Notes: a model not told the origin generated them from the letters alone. Counted from the stretch's first letter, positions 1 through 13,617 are shown. The stretch: 64,000 bases of DNA from Gymnogyps californianus (GCF_018139145.2 NC_059474.1:38520344-38584343); one strand, 5' to 3'. Made by a program: numbers and translations.

Positions 1-3000
1 TTTGAGAGATGTGGAAAGGATCTGGGCTTATTGCAGCATGTGTTTCTGCACGTAACCCAAAGGAAAGAGTAGTCTTCAATAATACAGTATTTTAATCATG
101 CCAAAATGGATGTTGAAGGTAAAATTGGTCCCTGAAGTCACTGGAGAACTGAAACACACTAAAGATAATTCCATATATTCCTAGTTCTGCTTCCAAGAAT
201 TCCTGTCCCAAACCTGACTGAAATGACTATTTTTCCCCCTAAGTTCCTCTAGGGAAGAACAGACCCAGAACTGAAGGACAACCACCACGTCAATTCTTAT
301 ACCTTACTGTTTGCAGTGTCTCTGTTCAGAGACACTACTGCACTGCCTGTAGTCTCGTGTACACAGCAAAGACAATGCTTTAGTTGTCTTTAAGAATTTG
401 TGTTAAAAAAGCTTATATAAAGAATAACCAAGTAGCTTCCTCTTAGATAATGCCTACTTAAAAACATTGTCTAATGATTCCTTAATAGTCTGCAGTAAAT
501 AATTACCACATTTTTAGTATTATGAAAATAATTTTAGATAATTTCTTCATAATGAGAATTCATCAGACAGTTTAAAGTGTTGTTAATAAGCAATTAAACT
601 CTTGGTATTCAAAACCTGAAATAATACACATTGGGCAGTGCTTTAGAGGGTACATTACCTCTATTACATTCTCACTCTAGGAATTATGCCAAACTTGCTA
701 GAGTGAGTGGGTGAAAGGACATTGCCCCTACCCCCCCAGTGTATGAATCTTGCTTGGGGGGGGAAGGAATTATTGGTATTTGCTGATGCAAAAAAATAAA
801 CAAACTGAAAAGCTTCATAACCAAAAAATATTCAGAAATTTTCTTGCAATTTGATTTCCATTCATGGTTTTAAAAGCATTGCATGCAAACACTGATTTTG
901 TTCCACAAGTGCAGAAAAGCGCTCAAATGTATTCTTTTCAAATTTAAAGTTAAAAATCACATTTTCTTCAAATGCTCTTGAGTCTAAGGAACGACTCTCA
1001 TCATAGCTACTCAGAAACCAAAACGATAGAAAGATAAACCTGAATAAAATATTCTATTTCCTACACACCATATAAACATACATCCAGTTATGCTGCATGA
1101 GAAATTAATTTTCTAATTTTGAAGAAGTCTCAAAACTTTTCAGCTACAGGAAGAACTGATAGAGCACATAGGCACCTCCCGAGAAGTCTAATACAGTACT
1201 CTAGGAAATGTCAAAGAGCATAGCTCCTTACATTCTTAGGTGACCAAGGGTCTACAGGATCAAGTTCTTTCAGTGAAAGGTTGTTGAGGAATACAAGTGC
1301 TGTATATACTTAGGAGCTCCGGATTCTTGCTTCAGCTGCATTTTCAGGATTTATCGAGCACCTGGCACAAACACAGCGATTGCAAACACATTTTTCATTT
1401 GAATTATTGGATGAAATGCATGTGCTGAAAGCAAGGACTGAAAACAGTCTCCTCCTGCATAAAGGAGTGCCTTCACAATTAGATGACAAAAATCATGCTC
1501 TTTCTAGGACTATGAATATTTTTATCTTTTTGTAAAACAGCCTGGCTTCTGAATAGCAGTTGCTTAGAATATCCCTTACCAGCAAAGTGCAGACCTAGTT
1601 GGTAAAGCAGTCTTCTAGGGTGAGGATTTGAACTCTGTGAGACCTGGGAGAACATTTGTAGGGATCAAATATTGAGCAGGTTTTCAAAGTAATAGGTGCC
1701 ACACAAAGCTTCACTTCATTGAGAAGTGAGTCATGAGTCTGTCATCCAAACTTCTTTGGCTTCCTTTCTAAAAGGAAGGGTGAGCCAGTTTTTCCACAAT
1801 ATCTTGGCTTCCAGATACTGTAAACCAATCTTCAACACCACAGTTTATTGTTCTCTCAGCTGCTACAGCTATACGCGAGTTTCTTTTGTTATCCAGTTTA
1901 CAATGTGCTCAAACTTAAAAGCTAGCCAACCCACAAAAACACCCAAAACACTGCATTAAGACTTGTTGGCTCCAAAGGACATGCTATTTCAGCATAGCTA
2001 TTACAGATAGAAATAATAAAATAAATAATTAAAAACGCTGCTTAGCATGGTTTTTTAAGGTACCTGCCAACTCAGTGCCCTAAAGCAGCTTAGGCTAAGC
2101 ACAGAGATAGAAAAGCATTTATAGTGTCACACACAACTCCCATTCATCTCTGGGAAGAAGACTGAAGGCAGACATCAGTCATGTAGGCTGCCATGGAATG
2201 GTAGTTACAAAGGAACTACAGATCTATTGCTAAACAGCAGGACAGGTATATGAGGTTGAGCGAGAACAGGATGAAACATTTGGGAGGAGGAAGATCCTCA
2301 AACCAACTTCACCACCGAAAAAAGAAGTCAGTCATTAGGTAGACCCATACTCTATGGTCAAAGAGTAAAAACCAATGGTGAAAGAGAGGTTATTTAAAGT
2401 TCTTCACTTCTGAAATGGCCATAAACTAAAGGCAAAACAACTAGAAATTTTCTCATACATGTTTTTAGAATTAAAGCCAAACCCTGTAAAAGCAGTTGAA
2501 AGATGACAGAGAATACAGGTGTTCAGTGGCATTATAGTAATCCATTTTTGTGGTAAATATTTTTGAGGACAAGTTCACCTGTTGTGCTTAGCTATTGCTC
2601 GGGCTGAGCAAGCAGAAGGCTAGCATTAGTAGGAGGGGTAGAAGATCAGAAGGGATTTTGGGATTAAAGGATTTTAGGAATTTGGGCTACCTAGGTTTGA
2701 TTCAGATCATGCAACTTGTTTCAACCCAGGTCTTTTCATGAAGCAATCGTGAGTGGGCAGGTAAATGACAATTGAGTTTGGCATTACCTAGAAAACAGAT
2801 TTTTTTTTTTTTTTCAAGCTACCTTCCACTTTCTGTGCTGCATTTTTAAGTTGATATTCAACTACCTTCCAGCTTGAAGGAAGGTTTGGCTCAATAAGAA
2901 TGTGAAACTTTGAGATATTACTTCATATGAAAGGTGACAAGGGGTAAAAAAAAAAGTGTTGTAGAAGGTGCTGTACAACTCCTGCTATCTGTAAAGTAGG

Positions 3001-4739
3001 GATTACATTAAAACAATCTTCAAAGTTTTCCTGCAAAATATTTCCCAGTTGAATGGAATGGATGTGCATTGTGAACTCCTGTTTATGAAGAAAGCAAGCT
3101 TTAGGAAGTGCTAAAATGACTTCTGCAAACAGACAAAGTTACTGCAAACTGGTAAGAGAAAAGAATTCAGAGAAGTAGAAAATACAATGCTTCATTTTAT
3201 TTTGTGGTTATAGACTTTAGGACAAGCTAAATATATTCAAACTCTTCTCTAAAAACAGGCTTCCTGTCTTTTATATAGGTTGCACTGACAGCTGGGGTAA
3301 AAAGAGTTGTTTTAATTAAAACTCTACTCTAGGGAAGATCTTGTAGAACTAGCATCTGTAGCTGGCCTGATGAATCTCCAGTAAACAAACAGACAGGGTG
3401 TTTTAGTACAAGCGTCAGTGTTGTAGGGGATTACAAAAAGCAATTTTACTGGCATTTCTGAATATAAAGTAGTACTATTTCTAACAAAGCTACATCTGAA
3501 ATGCAACTGTTTCAGGAAAAACAGATACAACTGAAGTAAAAGCTGCCCTACCTGTATACTTGTTAAAAACATTTTGAATTGTATGGATATAGTTTATTCA
3601 CCTCTATCTCCTAACACATTTTACACTAATCTGACTCATACCAACATCAGGTTTAACATACACAGTAATTAGAAAAAAATTCGAAGACATTTTTCTGAGG
3701 GTAAAACAGTACTTTGGAAACACTAGCACTTTTTGTCAGCTTGAAGTACCCCTGTATAAGAGCTGGCATTTAGTGAAAAAATCCTCCAGTTTAGACAATA
3801 ATGAGATAGTTACATTTTAAAAAAAAAGGACATGCATATATATTTAAACTCATCCTTAAATGGCATATTTGGAAGAAAATTTGGGAAACCAATGGGTTAA
3901 GAGAGTCACAGATTCTACTACTAGTATCAGATACCTTCATATACTATAAATTTCATAATAGTAGTTATGGCATACAAGTATTTACCCCCTTTTCCACTGA
4001 GTCTTGAACCACCAATATTCTTAAAATTTTGCATTTTCAATATGGTTCAGTTCATAATTCTCATACTTGGAACTTATTTGATGCTGGACTTCTAGTCAGT
4101 GTTTACATCACCCTGCATCCTGACAAAGAGGATTTTTTTTTTGAACTATAAGATAAAGTATCTTCCAATATAAAGAATTCTGAGCCACTTCAGAACTAAG
4201 GGCCTTGATAATACACGCTGACCAACATAGATAAATTGAGCAATACTACATGCAGTGTACCTCTCAAGACCCAAGGATCTATATGTGTAAAATCCAGTTA
4301 CAGGATCTGAGCTTGAATGTAGAAAAATGTTGTAGTGTAGTATCTTCAAGCTCCAAGACAGAAACCATGTGCCATAATACACAGACAGTAGAAGGCAGAG
4401 CACCAGAAAGATACCCTAATAGTACGGAAGTGTTATAGCACATTAAGTATCCAAACAAAATAGCCCTTTTTTTTTTTTTAATTTAAAAGCACAATCTGTC
4501 CAAATAGCACTAGTAGTAAAGGAGTAAAAGGTAAGAGTAAAGAGTAAAAGGTAGTTTGATCATGCTGGAATTCAAATACTTACAACTTCTGTTTATTCAA
4601 CACCAACAATGAAACATCATAGCACAGCACAGAAGAGAAGTATTTGATTAAAATACTATATATCTGTTCACTGCAGCCATTTATGCAGAATTCAGGAGGA
4701 ACATGGTTCCCAATAATAACATTCCTATCAATATAGCCT
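1..4739. other. AT-rich intergenic or intronic DNA, no gene seen
   Basis: Stop codons are dense in all six frames, and the longest open frames (60-85 codons) show no recognisable domain and no paired splice sites. The only structure I note is simple sequence: a C run next to a G run near 728-765, a T15 run at 2800-2814, and short A/T runs. A weak 35-bp exon-like segment near 1576-1610 (minus) was judged to be chance. Nothing else can be supported. Confidence 0.6.
2800..2814. repeat. Poly-T run (T15)
   Basis: A run of 15 T. It is not followed by a poly(A)-tailed element that I can recognise, so it is treated as simple sequence. Confidence 0.85.
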
Positions 4740-4890
4740 CGTCATGGTTTAACCCCAGCCGGCAACTAAGCACCACACAGCCACTCACTCACTCCCCCCA
4801 CCCAGTGGGATGGGGGAGAGAACCGAAAAAGAAACCTTGTGGGTTGAGATAAAGACAGTTTAATAGGACAGAAAGAAAGGAAAAGAATGA

Positions 4891-4919
4891 CAATAATAAT
4901 AATATGACAATAATAATAC
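4891..4919. repeat. AAT-type microsatellite inside the LTR
   Basis: Two blocks of AAT repeats separated by ATGAC. It lies in the LTR just 5' of the poly(A) signal. The homologous part of the LTR at 59001-59595 lacks it, so it is a subfamily-specific expansion. Confidence 0.8.
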
Positions 4920-5051
4920 TAAAAGAATTAGAATATACAAACCAAGTGATGCACAATGCAGTTGCTCACCACTCGCTGACCGATGCCCAGTTAGTTCCCG
5001 AGCAGCGATCTGCCCCTCCCAGTTAACTCCCCCCAGTTTACATACTGGGCA

Positions 5052-5059
5052 TGACGTCA
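5052..5059. promoter_or_regulatory. CRE palindrome TGACGTCA in LTR U3
   Basis: A perfect 8-bp cAMP response element, the known binding site of CREB/ATF proteins, about 15 bp upstream of the TATA-like TATGTAAA on the LTR's own strand. The same site sits at the same place in the LTR at 59001-59595. Whether it is active is inference. Confidence 0.6.
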
Positions 5060-5316
5060 TACAGTATGCAATATCCCTTTGGCCAGTTTGGGTCAGCTGA
5101 CCTGGCTGTGTCCCCTCCCAACTTCTTGTGCCCCTCCAGCCTCCTTGCTGGCTGGGCATGAGAAGCTGAAAAATCCTTGACTTAGTATAAACACTACTTA
5201 GCAACAACTAAAACCATCAGTGTGTTATCAACATTATTTTCCTACTAAATCCAAAACACAGCACTATACCAGCTACTAGGAAGAAAATTAACTCTGTCCT
5301 AGCCGAAACCAGGACA

Positions 5317-8300
5317 CGTCTATTAGTGTAAAGCTCGTTAGAGATAAGGCACAATGTAAGTGATACCCTGTGCTTAAAATCCCACACAAAGATTTCATGA
5401 AACATTAGGGACGCTCAGGTTCTGAACTTAGAGGTGTATATTTGATAGGAAAACCTATAGATCAAAATTTGGAGTGCCTTGAGACACCATGTCTAAACAT
5501 GGTTACAATTTAAAACTCAAGAATGCTGGGATGCATCTACTGTACAAATAAATTATAAAGTTACATGCAAAAGAATTTTTTCTATTGGTCATATTAGAAC
5601 TTATTTGAAACAGGTGTGACGTGGTTAGACTATAAAGGTTGCTGGTAGATGGATGCAGATATGCTTGCAATATCAGAAAGTCTTACGATTTTTCCCACTT
5701 ATTGATGCTGTAAAACATGAACTAAATAGCTTCATTATGTTGAATACCATTGGACCTCAAAGTTCACAACAAACATTGTTATAATCAGGAAGCAAGTCAT
5801 TGATACATGCTGCTTTGTCATATATTTTATTTCTCCCAATCCATTTTTTCTTTCACTAATGTAAACACAAGACATTCATGTGTATAAGTCTGCTTGTTGT
5901 AATGATATTACAACAAGGAACAGGTCAAATTATCCTTTTTACTATTACTTTCAAAGGTCTGTGTCCAGGATTTTTCCAGGTACTTTTGTCTACCACTGCA
6001 CTGCTTCAGATTGAGAAATTATTCCTTAAAAAATAGAAATATTTATGAATGTATTACCTTTGGTTCAGTGGAAGCCTTTTTCCTCTTTTATTTAATAGTG
6101 TATTTTCCTCTTGTGTCTAGATAAGAATATTATCCACTTTGAAAAGTACTCAAGATTACTTATTGAAGGGTACAGTTACCTCCCAATTTACCAGAAATAG
6201 TTTCTTAGTACCTGTCAAACTATATTTTTTCTCCTCTGGCTTTGGAAGGGAGGCATTGCAATGAAAAAAATCATCATGGAGTTCTACGCATATAGCTTTG
6301 GTAGACAGTATTTTCTTTTATATAAAAAAACCACCACTGAAAGTATATCCTCACTCTATATATTTATGACCTCTAGCACTAATTGGAAATATGTAACCCT
6401 GATATCTACTGTAGGTCTTTTAACCAAAGAGCATGTTACAGACACTTAAGATGATGACATCTAATTTTCATAGCAAGAGACAAAATGTTTCTGAAAATAA
6501 ATTCCTGTTTAAGTCACAGTTTGCCAATAAAAAAATCAGCTGCTCATAACTTACATTTTCTTTTTGTTTAGTCTTTTATTTCATGTTATCATCAACCGCA
6601 CATCACAGCTTTTGGAAGCTCCCATAGTTGGGTCATGAAACCTTAACTGTGACAATTTTAAAGACTCTTGATTTGCAAAAAAAGTACACTAGGGAAATGA
6701 GAAATACATGTACTAGTCTTTTGCCTTTCAGTCAAAACACAACCATTTCTATTCCAAATATATGGAATGGATACTGATATCTTTCCAACTTTTAACTAAC
6801 TGAAAATAGTTGTACCTGTCACATAAAAACATTATGAACTCTTCTCCTCTGCCAATACACTGCTATGCATAATGCCTACCTATGGATTTTGGTAAAAATT
6901 AGTAAAGCAAAAAGCAGTTGATTAGGTACTTCATTATTATAAATAAGAATAAAAGTATATTTAGATCAGGCAAGAAAAACAAATTCAGTGATTTTATGAT
7001 TTGCATGCTTACCAATGCTAAAACTTTCCAAACAAGGGAGGAAAATAAATATATATATGCATGCATGGGTGTATGCAAGTGCATTTTATGCTTGCATATC
7101 ATTTTACAGAGTTTAAATGTGTTGTTCCTATTTTCAGTCTAGGAAAATTCAAGGCAGGAGCACCGGGATAATGGAAATGACTGCTAGAAGCCTGCAGTAA
7201 TCAATCTCTATAATTTCCACAGGCCATTCAGGAGGGTTCCTAACAGTTCAATTCCCTATTTGCTGCCATTCTTCTTACATCCCTGTCCCCCAAATTAGAA
7301 TAAAGGGAAACATGGAAAGAAAAAGATTAAATAAATCATGGTTATACTACAGAGGGAAGGAAGGGGAGAGAAGAGGTGGAAAAGTGACATCAGAGATCAG
7401 ATTTCATTCTGGGGCCTTTTCTTGCTAAAAAAAGAGAGAGAGGAAAGAGAGATGATATTGTTAAAGCTGAAATCATATCTGACACCTCAGAATTGCTAGG
7501 GAGAGATGGAGAAAATAAAGCTCTTAGTCATCCCTAAGATCTGGGCATCACTTCTTAGAATGTTGTACTCAAGAGAAATTATATATCTATATTTTAATAG
7601 AGCTTTCTATAGAACATTTCCAAAGAATGCTATGTTCATGGGCTTACCATCACACAATATTTGCTTTGAGGAACCCTCTTTATAGCCTTTACATATTTTC
7701 AGTTCAGTCATAGCTATTAGCTTCTTTGTGTACAAATTAAGGAGTCTTCACCATTCAGGAACTTACATTGCACTGTAAATCTCAACACTACCTGAGAAAA
7801 ACTAGGCTGTTCATGTTTGAGTGAATCTGATATTTTAAAAAAGACTCAGCCTGACAGGTTATACAGTTATGTATCATTGCAGACAGAAAACACAACACTG
7901 CATTATAGCTGTAATGTTGTCTGCAACACAAGCAGAAATAAATTGAATGTAAACAGAAGGGAAAACATACTATCCTTTAGATCAAGCATAATAAATCACG
8001 ACCAAAGGTAAGCGTTTTCTATTTTACTGATTTACACAGTATTACCCAAGTATTGTTATGCTGCATTGATATAAAAAAATAATCTGTTGCAACATAAAAG
8101 TTGCCTTTTCCCCCTAACACTTCATTAGTAATATAGGGAACCCAACACTTTGAGAGTATTAATTTCTAAACTCTATTGAGATGAATGAGCATATTTTCAT
8201 TCTGACGTTTACCTACCAAACTTTATCTTTTTTGTGACTACACACTTATGCTATGTACATAAAGTAGACAGGTATGATGAATACAAAAAAGAGTGCAGGA

Positions 8301-8774
8301 TAAAAGGCAGTGAACTACAACGAATGCAAGACACTACTTATTCTGTCCCACTGAAGTTTACAGAATGTTTTGTTATCCCCATGCTTTTATACCATGTATG
8401 TATGTAAGTGCTGCACTGAAGGCCTTTTGCAAAGATACATGTTCATCCTGCCTACACCTAGACAGGAGACAACAGTCCAAAAAAAAGATGTTCTCAAGCT
8501 ATAGTTCCATAACCATTAATACTGGATCTGTGCACAGCAATACAGATTTGATTTGTTTTAGACATGAGAACACAACCACATTTTTCCCTCAAATTAGGTG
8601 GTGCAGACAATATAGCCTCTGTGATAGCTTTATGCTCTACACTGGTTACATGACAGCTATAGTAGAACAGATAATAGTCAATCCGGCGTAAAGCCTGACA
8701 ATAATGTTAACTTGTCAAAATTTCCAGATATTCTGCTAACTCAACAGTTATGTTTGTACTGGATCAGCGCTTAC
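5317..8774. other. AT-rich intergenic or intronic DNA, no gene seen
   Basis: No supported gene. A purine-rich stretch with GA repeats lies at about 7316-7460 (GA-type run at 7427-7454). A plus-strand frame at 7817-8011 runs into a good-looking donor (AAAG then GTAAGC at about 8008), but I see no matching acceptor. A strong acceptor/donor pair on the minus strand near 7770-7795 would enclose only about 25 bp. Both are regarded as chance. Confidence 0.55.
7427..7454. repeat. Purine low-complexity run (A-rich / GA)
   Basis: An A7 run followed by GA repeats on the plus strand, inside a longer purine-rich neighbourhood that begins near 7316. Confidence 0.7.
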
Positions 8775-8954
8775 CATCATGTAGCTGCAACATTCTTGAT
8801 TAGAAGTAGGAGCCCTAAAGCCAGATTCAGTCTGCTGTTGAACCATGGCCTCGGAACAGCTTACCGCAATTGGAGCACAGCGCTGAGCTGCAGCTTGCTT
8901 CTGTTGAGCCAGTTTACACAGACATCCAGCTGTTCTGCCTGCCATCCACAGAGG
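8775..8954 (-). other. Candidate internal exon with two possible donors
   Basis: On the minus strand the acceptor is strong: a pyrimidine-rich tract (CCTTTGCTTTCTGTGTGG) ends in TTCAG just before 8954. Two donors with the same GTAAGC core follow, after 8865 (GCG then GTAAGC) and after 8775 (ATG then GTAAGC). The two exon lengths are 90 and 180 bp, both multiples of three. The 180-bp form is fully open in phase 0 for 60 codons, beginning PLWMAGRTAG and rich in Gln, Cys and Ala. The 90-bp form is open in phase 0 and also in phase 2; the latter reads QAEQLDVCVNWLNRSK in its middle. I recognise no domain. It could be a coding exon, a long noncoding RNA exon, or a chance splice-site pair. No neighbouring exon could be joined with confidence. 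Confidence 0.3.
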
Positions 8955-10648
8955 CTGAACCACACAGAAAGCAAAGGCTTAAAGTAGGAGCAATAACTTA
9001 CTTCTTGTGGCTCTTAATTTGTGCTAACACAAAGCATGTTACAGGTAATTTCAAAGGTAAAGAGTGTGTACAATTGTTTTACTGCTTGGCTTTCTTAAGC
9101 TACAGCAATATACCTAATTTATCCTGAAAGTTTAGCTGTGCAGAAATTGAGGCTAAGACGACAGTAAATAAATGAACATTTATTACACCTCCCAAAAAAA
9201 CAGTTGCTTTTCACTACACAAACCCAACACAAACTACTAGTGTGGCACGCTTATCTAAAAGGAAAAGACCCTTTTCTTTTTAAATGATGTTACAGACCCT
9301 ATAACTAGCCTTGAAAATTCCTTCTTTAAATTTCATAGGTTCACATATAAAGCTGTGAATAAGCTTACCTTGCATATACTAGAAAGAAATGCCTATTTTT
9401 TATAGCACTTCATTTCAAAAGTTCAAAACACTTTTCAGAGGGTAGGAACATGGATCTCCTGAGGAATTTGATTATATTTCAGTACTACACATGGACTTCA
9501 AATCAGTGACAAAATACAGACAAAACCAAGTCCAAGACTCAGCCGTCCCAAGGCCCTAGTTCAGAGGTCTATGCTCCCATTCTTAAAATAAAACACAATT
9601 CATCTGAGAACCGTGGATTAAGGGAATAATGAGGAACAACACAATAAGAAACCAAATTTGGTCTTTTCTAACTGTAAAATTATTTTCTAATTTTTTGGGT
9701 GTTAACTTTTAAATTAATATAGAATTACATCACCCCAATTAGAGTACTTAAATTTAGCATAAGCATATTTTACATACACTTCGGTACACATACATGGAGT
9801 GGGATCCCTGAGAAAGAGCAAGCATAAAGTAAGAGCAGTTGCTTAACAAAATAAATTTCCCAGTGGCCATTTTAAAGAACATGATCCCAATTTGGAATCT
9901 GACCATTTTTTCCAAACACAGCTAACAGGCTCCCATTTAACTTGCCTTGTTTCTGTTATTTGGTACCAGCACTCTGTTCTGTTGGCTGTAACAGTCACCA
10001 AAGCCACAATTACTTTATGAGCAATTACTAGTATATTCCCTGTGATACTAACATCATGCAAGTTCCCAGAATACTAGATTCCCCCTGAGCTGAAGTCCCT
10101 ACTTGCTATGACCAGTGTATCCAAAAAGCTTTTCCTTGCCTATCACATTTTGAGAGCTGCAGGTTGAATTCAGGTGTTGCCATGCAGCGCTTTTGACAAG
10201 CGGCACTCTTGGGAACATCCCCTATCCCCCTAAAAGTGCAGGTTGCATATAACAGAGTAGGGAAAGGGTGGTCACATTCCTAAGTGATGCATCCCACTCC
10301 AGACAGAGGTTGAATCTTCAAAGAAAACCCTATACTGACTAATACTTACTAACAGTTCAAAGGAAGTGAATAGTAGTGGTGTTTTACAGAGGCAAACAAA
10401 CACCGAGCAGAAGCGATTTCTCCAAAGCAAGACCAATAGCAAAGCACAAGAACTTAATCAAACACCATTAGTTTCACAGCATAACAGGAACTAGGTTAGC
10501 TGAAACTTGTCAGTGAGCAGACATTTCTGACCATATGTATTCCAAAATGCACTTTTCTGTCCAACAGAAATCTCTTAGGCATGTCCACAATACCACTACA
10601 GTGGCCTAAATGCTGCAGCTCATTAGGCTATTACAGTTTGATCATGTG

Positions 10649-10712
10649 TCTGCATCCATAGTGGTAAGTATAGATCCATGTCTGCATCCACAGTGGTAAG
10701 TATAGATCCAAG
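10649..10712 (+). repeat. Two-copy tandem duplication, 32-bp unit
   Basis: Units 10649-10680 and 10681-10712 differ at two positions (CATA/CACA and CATG/CAAG). Each copy carries a GTG/GTAAGTA sequence that matches the consensus 5' splice donor on the plus strand, so the duplication also duplicates a potential donor. Confidence 0.9.
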
Positions 10713-13617
10713 TCTCTAAAAACAGATTACTATTATATCCTTATCTTTGAGATGAATGAATATTTATTTTCTTTGACTCAGGAAGGTGAAGAATTGGGGA
10801 GGGAAAAAAAAAAGAAGAAAGAGCCTTCACACAACTGTCTTTGAAATACTGTGTAAAATGCCTGAGTTAGTGTATTCTGTGGTTTTTTGTTTGTTTTAAT
10901 AGATTTTAATAGTACACAAATAAAAACTGCTAACAAGTTCACACAAAATAGAATCTTCAGTGCTGGTCATTTAGCTTGTCTTCACTGAGGACCTCCTTTT
11001 ATACCACTTAATTTGCTTCAGACAGGGAATGCATGGGTGCTTGAAGGATTCTCCTTACCTCTTAAGTGAAGTACCTTACTAAGATGAAGCCCATCAGATA
11101 CAAAACAATACTTTTAAACCAAAAAAACCCAACTTTTTTTTCTAACTGAGGCTGTGTCCATGCTATGTGTTGTATCAGAGATCAATAAGCTCATAAAACT
11201 CCAAATCCTTCACTTGCTAGAGAAAATGGGATATGGCAGCATACATTTGGGAACTGCATGGCAAACAGCTGAAAATAAATCAGAAACAGCAATTACAAAA
11301 CTGACAGTTTTAAGGAATAATACTGTATGTCTAGTTCAACTCCACTGTACATTAAGCAATGCACATTGCATTAGTGGAAATACTCTTGTTACCCACAGAG
11401 GTTGAGTCAGAACTCAGTTTAGCATAACCTAGCATATTTTCAGTAGCTCCATATTTAATAAAATTAAGACTTCTTCCCCTCCCCCAAGGATGATACATGG
11501 TACAGAAAGAAGTGTTTTACACTGTTACACCAAAGAAAGTGACCTCTAATCTCTTACTAGCAGAATTCTGAGGCAATCTGTATGAATTAGTATACAACAC
11601 TAGCAACTCATATATGAAAATATTTTCCATACTTTTTTAAAAGTCATCTCACACAGATTATTTATTTTTAGACTCAGTCTTCACATTGACAAAATCCTTA
11701 AAACAAATATAAAAGTTGCTCTGCAGAAAGTCTGGTGCAATAGCTTTAAGATGTGAAAAGCTGCATTCAGCTCTATGAAGTGAGACTATTTCACTTGCAC
11801 ACTTAAAGACAACTTGTCAGCATTATTAACTATTTAATTCCTCATCAAAAAGAAAGGTCAAGAAGGTACTTTTAAGTTTTACTTTGCAAAACCAATAACT
11901 GCAATATGTGTAACCATTAAGAATTATATCCATGTAGATTAATGACTAATTAAACAAATATATAAAAAGCATGAAAATACTCTTTAACAGATGTTTCTTT
12001 AGAACTTGTTGTATTGTCAAAAAAAGAGAGCTACCCTAACACTCCTTCTGCACAGCTAAGTTTCGAAAAAGTTATTGTTCCTTTGATTTTGAAAACTAAT
12101 GAGCGCTAACTTGAGTTCCTGATTTTTGCTAATGCAGAATCTGTGCCTTTTGTAACAATCTGCTTGTGAATCACTTAAAAATATTCAGCTTCATTTAATC
12201 TGACAGCTCAATAATTTACATGTTGATTGTTCTCACTTTGAATACTTTGAATTTAGCAACACCTCCATGCTCCTACTTACATATTCTTACTTTAACAAGC
12301 TTAACACAAAACCCATTGAAGTCAAATTCAGTGGAATCAGTTTTCAAGTCCAATTAAGTTTTAAGAAAGTGATCTGAAGATCTGCACAATCTATTATCAA
12401 GCAAATCGCATAAGGGGAGCATATTTTAATGAAGAGAATTCCCAAGCTTACCTTGGCTTGTAAAGCATCACAAATTTTAAACTATAATATGGTCCTGCAA
12501 GCTTTGCATATATTTCCAAAAATCATTCTAGCTTGTGTAATAACTAATCTCCAGTATGTTGGGTCTGCTTTGGTTTCAGAATGCAGAACCTCTGAAAATC
12601 TTCCTCACTGGATATGAAATGCTGAGCTTTTTCATATTGCATGTTTTTATCAGTGCAATCTCTATAATGGAAAAGACTACCCTTCTGTAAACCCCAGAAG
12701 TTCTCAAGCAACAGAGCTGCTGCATGGCTGAGAGATGCAAGTGGAAGAGGAAACCTCTGGGTTGGGTTGAGATATCCACCATAAGTCTCAGAGTAATCTA
12801 CAGTCTGAAGTCACCCCAAGAGTAAAAAGTGGAGCTGGAGAAACCAAAGACTTCAGTGAATTCTGAACAGCAATGGATGGAAGACCAGTGGCGGAGCTGC
12901 TACACAATGGAAGAGACTGAATAAAACTACCCTCATTTCTCCTCCTTTTCAAACTGACCAGGTTGCAACACTGCCATACCCATCTCTAGCCATTAGACAG
13001 CTGTGGCCAGATAATGTAATTGATTTGTTAGAGGAGAAAGCCAGACTCTGCCTTAATGCTATGATTCTTTACACAGATCCATGTGAAATTGCTCTGATAA
13101 AATGCTTTTTCAGATCATGGCATTTTTGCCAGTTCCTCTTGTATTTCTTACAGCCTTCAGAAAGAAGCTGTAAGATTCTAGAATTATCACTTCCCCCCTC
13201 CCCATCTATAGATCACATTTTCACAGAGTTCACCGCATATCAAAAAGAAGAGAGAATAAATGCAAGGAACAGAAAACTAAAATACTATACAAAGTATTAA
13301 TTCATACAAGTTGTGTCTTTTTTTTTTTTCTGTCATGCAAGCTTGGAATCTTTCAAGACAATAAGAAAAAAGTTGAAGTCTTGTATCCAAAACAAGCCAG
13401 TAATAGAAAGCAGAAGTTTAATTTACCTATACTTAGAAATTTTCCCTTAGGAAGGACCACTTCCACATTAAAATATGAACATGGGAGTACCCAAGCATGG
13501 AATGCAGATGATTTCTGAAGCTTAAGTCTCAAGAAAGAAGAAAGTGGTTTCCCAATTTTAGAGGAAAAGACCTCAAGACTGCAGTTCAGACAACAAATTA
13601 ATATAAACTGGAACAGA

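Larger units (their letters stand above)
4740..5316 (-). mobile_element. Solo LTR of an avian ERVL-type endogenous retrovirus
   Basis: Read on the minus strand this is a complete LTR of 577 bp. It starts TGTCCTGGTTTCGGC at 5316 and ends in the diagnostic GGGGTTAAACCATGACG at 4740, where the expected terminal CA reads CG. In order it holds a U3 with a palindromic CRE (TGACGTCA, 5052-5059), a TATA-like TATGTAAA about 10 bases further on, and the R-region signal ATTAAA (plus-strand 4859-4864), followed by CTGTCTTTATCTCAACC. An AAT/ATT microsatellite lies just 5' of the ATTAAA. No gag, pol or env sequence adjoins either end, so this is a solo LTR left by recombination between two LTRs. The flanking 5-mers AGCCT and CGTCT agree at only three of five positions, so no clean target duplication is left. 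Open frames of 62 and 115 codons inside it are not protein genes. The family assignment is from memory of bird repeats. Confidence 0.88.

Noticed and set aside
4860..5405. Minus-strand frames of 115 and 62 codons
   Set aside because: They read through the LTR at 4740-5316 and into its flank; no relation to retroviral proteins.
7770..7795. Minus-strand acceptor and GTAAGT donor pair
   Set aside because: Would give a 25-bp exon with no supporting context; treated as chance.
9366..9382. Minus-strand acceptor and AAG/GTAAGC donor pair
   Set aside because: Would enclose an exon of only 10 bases; chance pairing of good signals.
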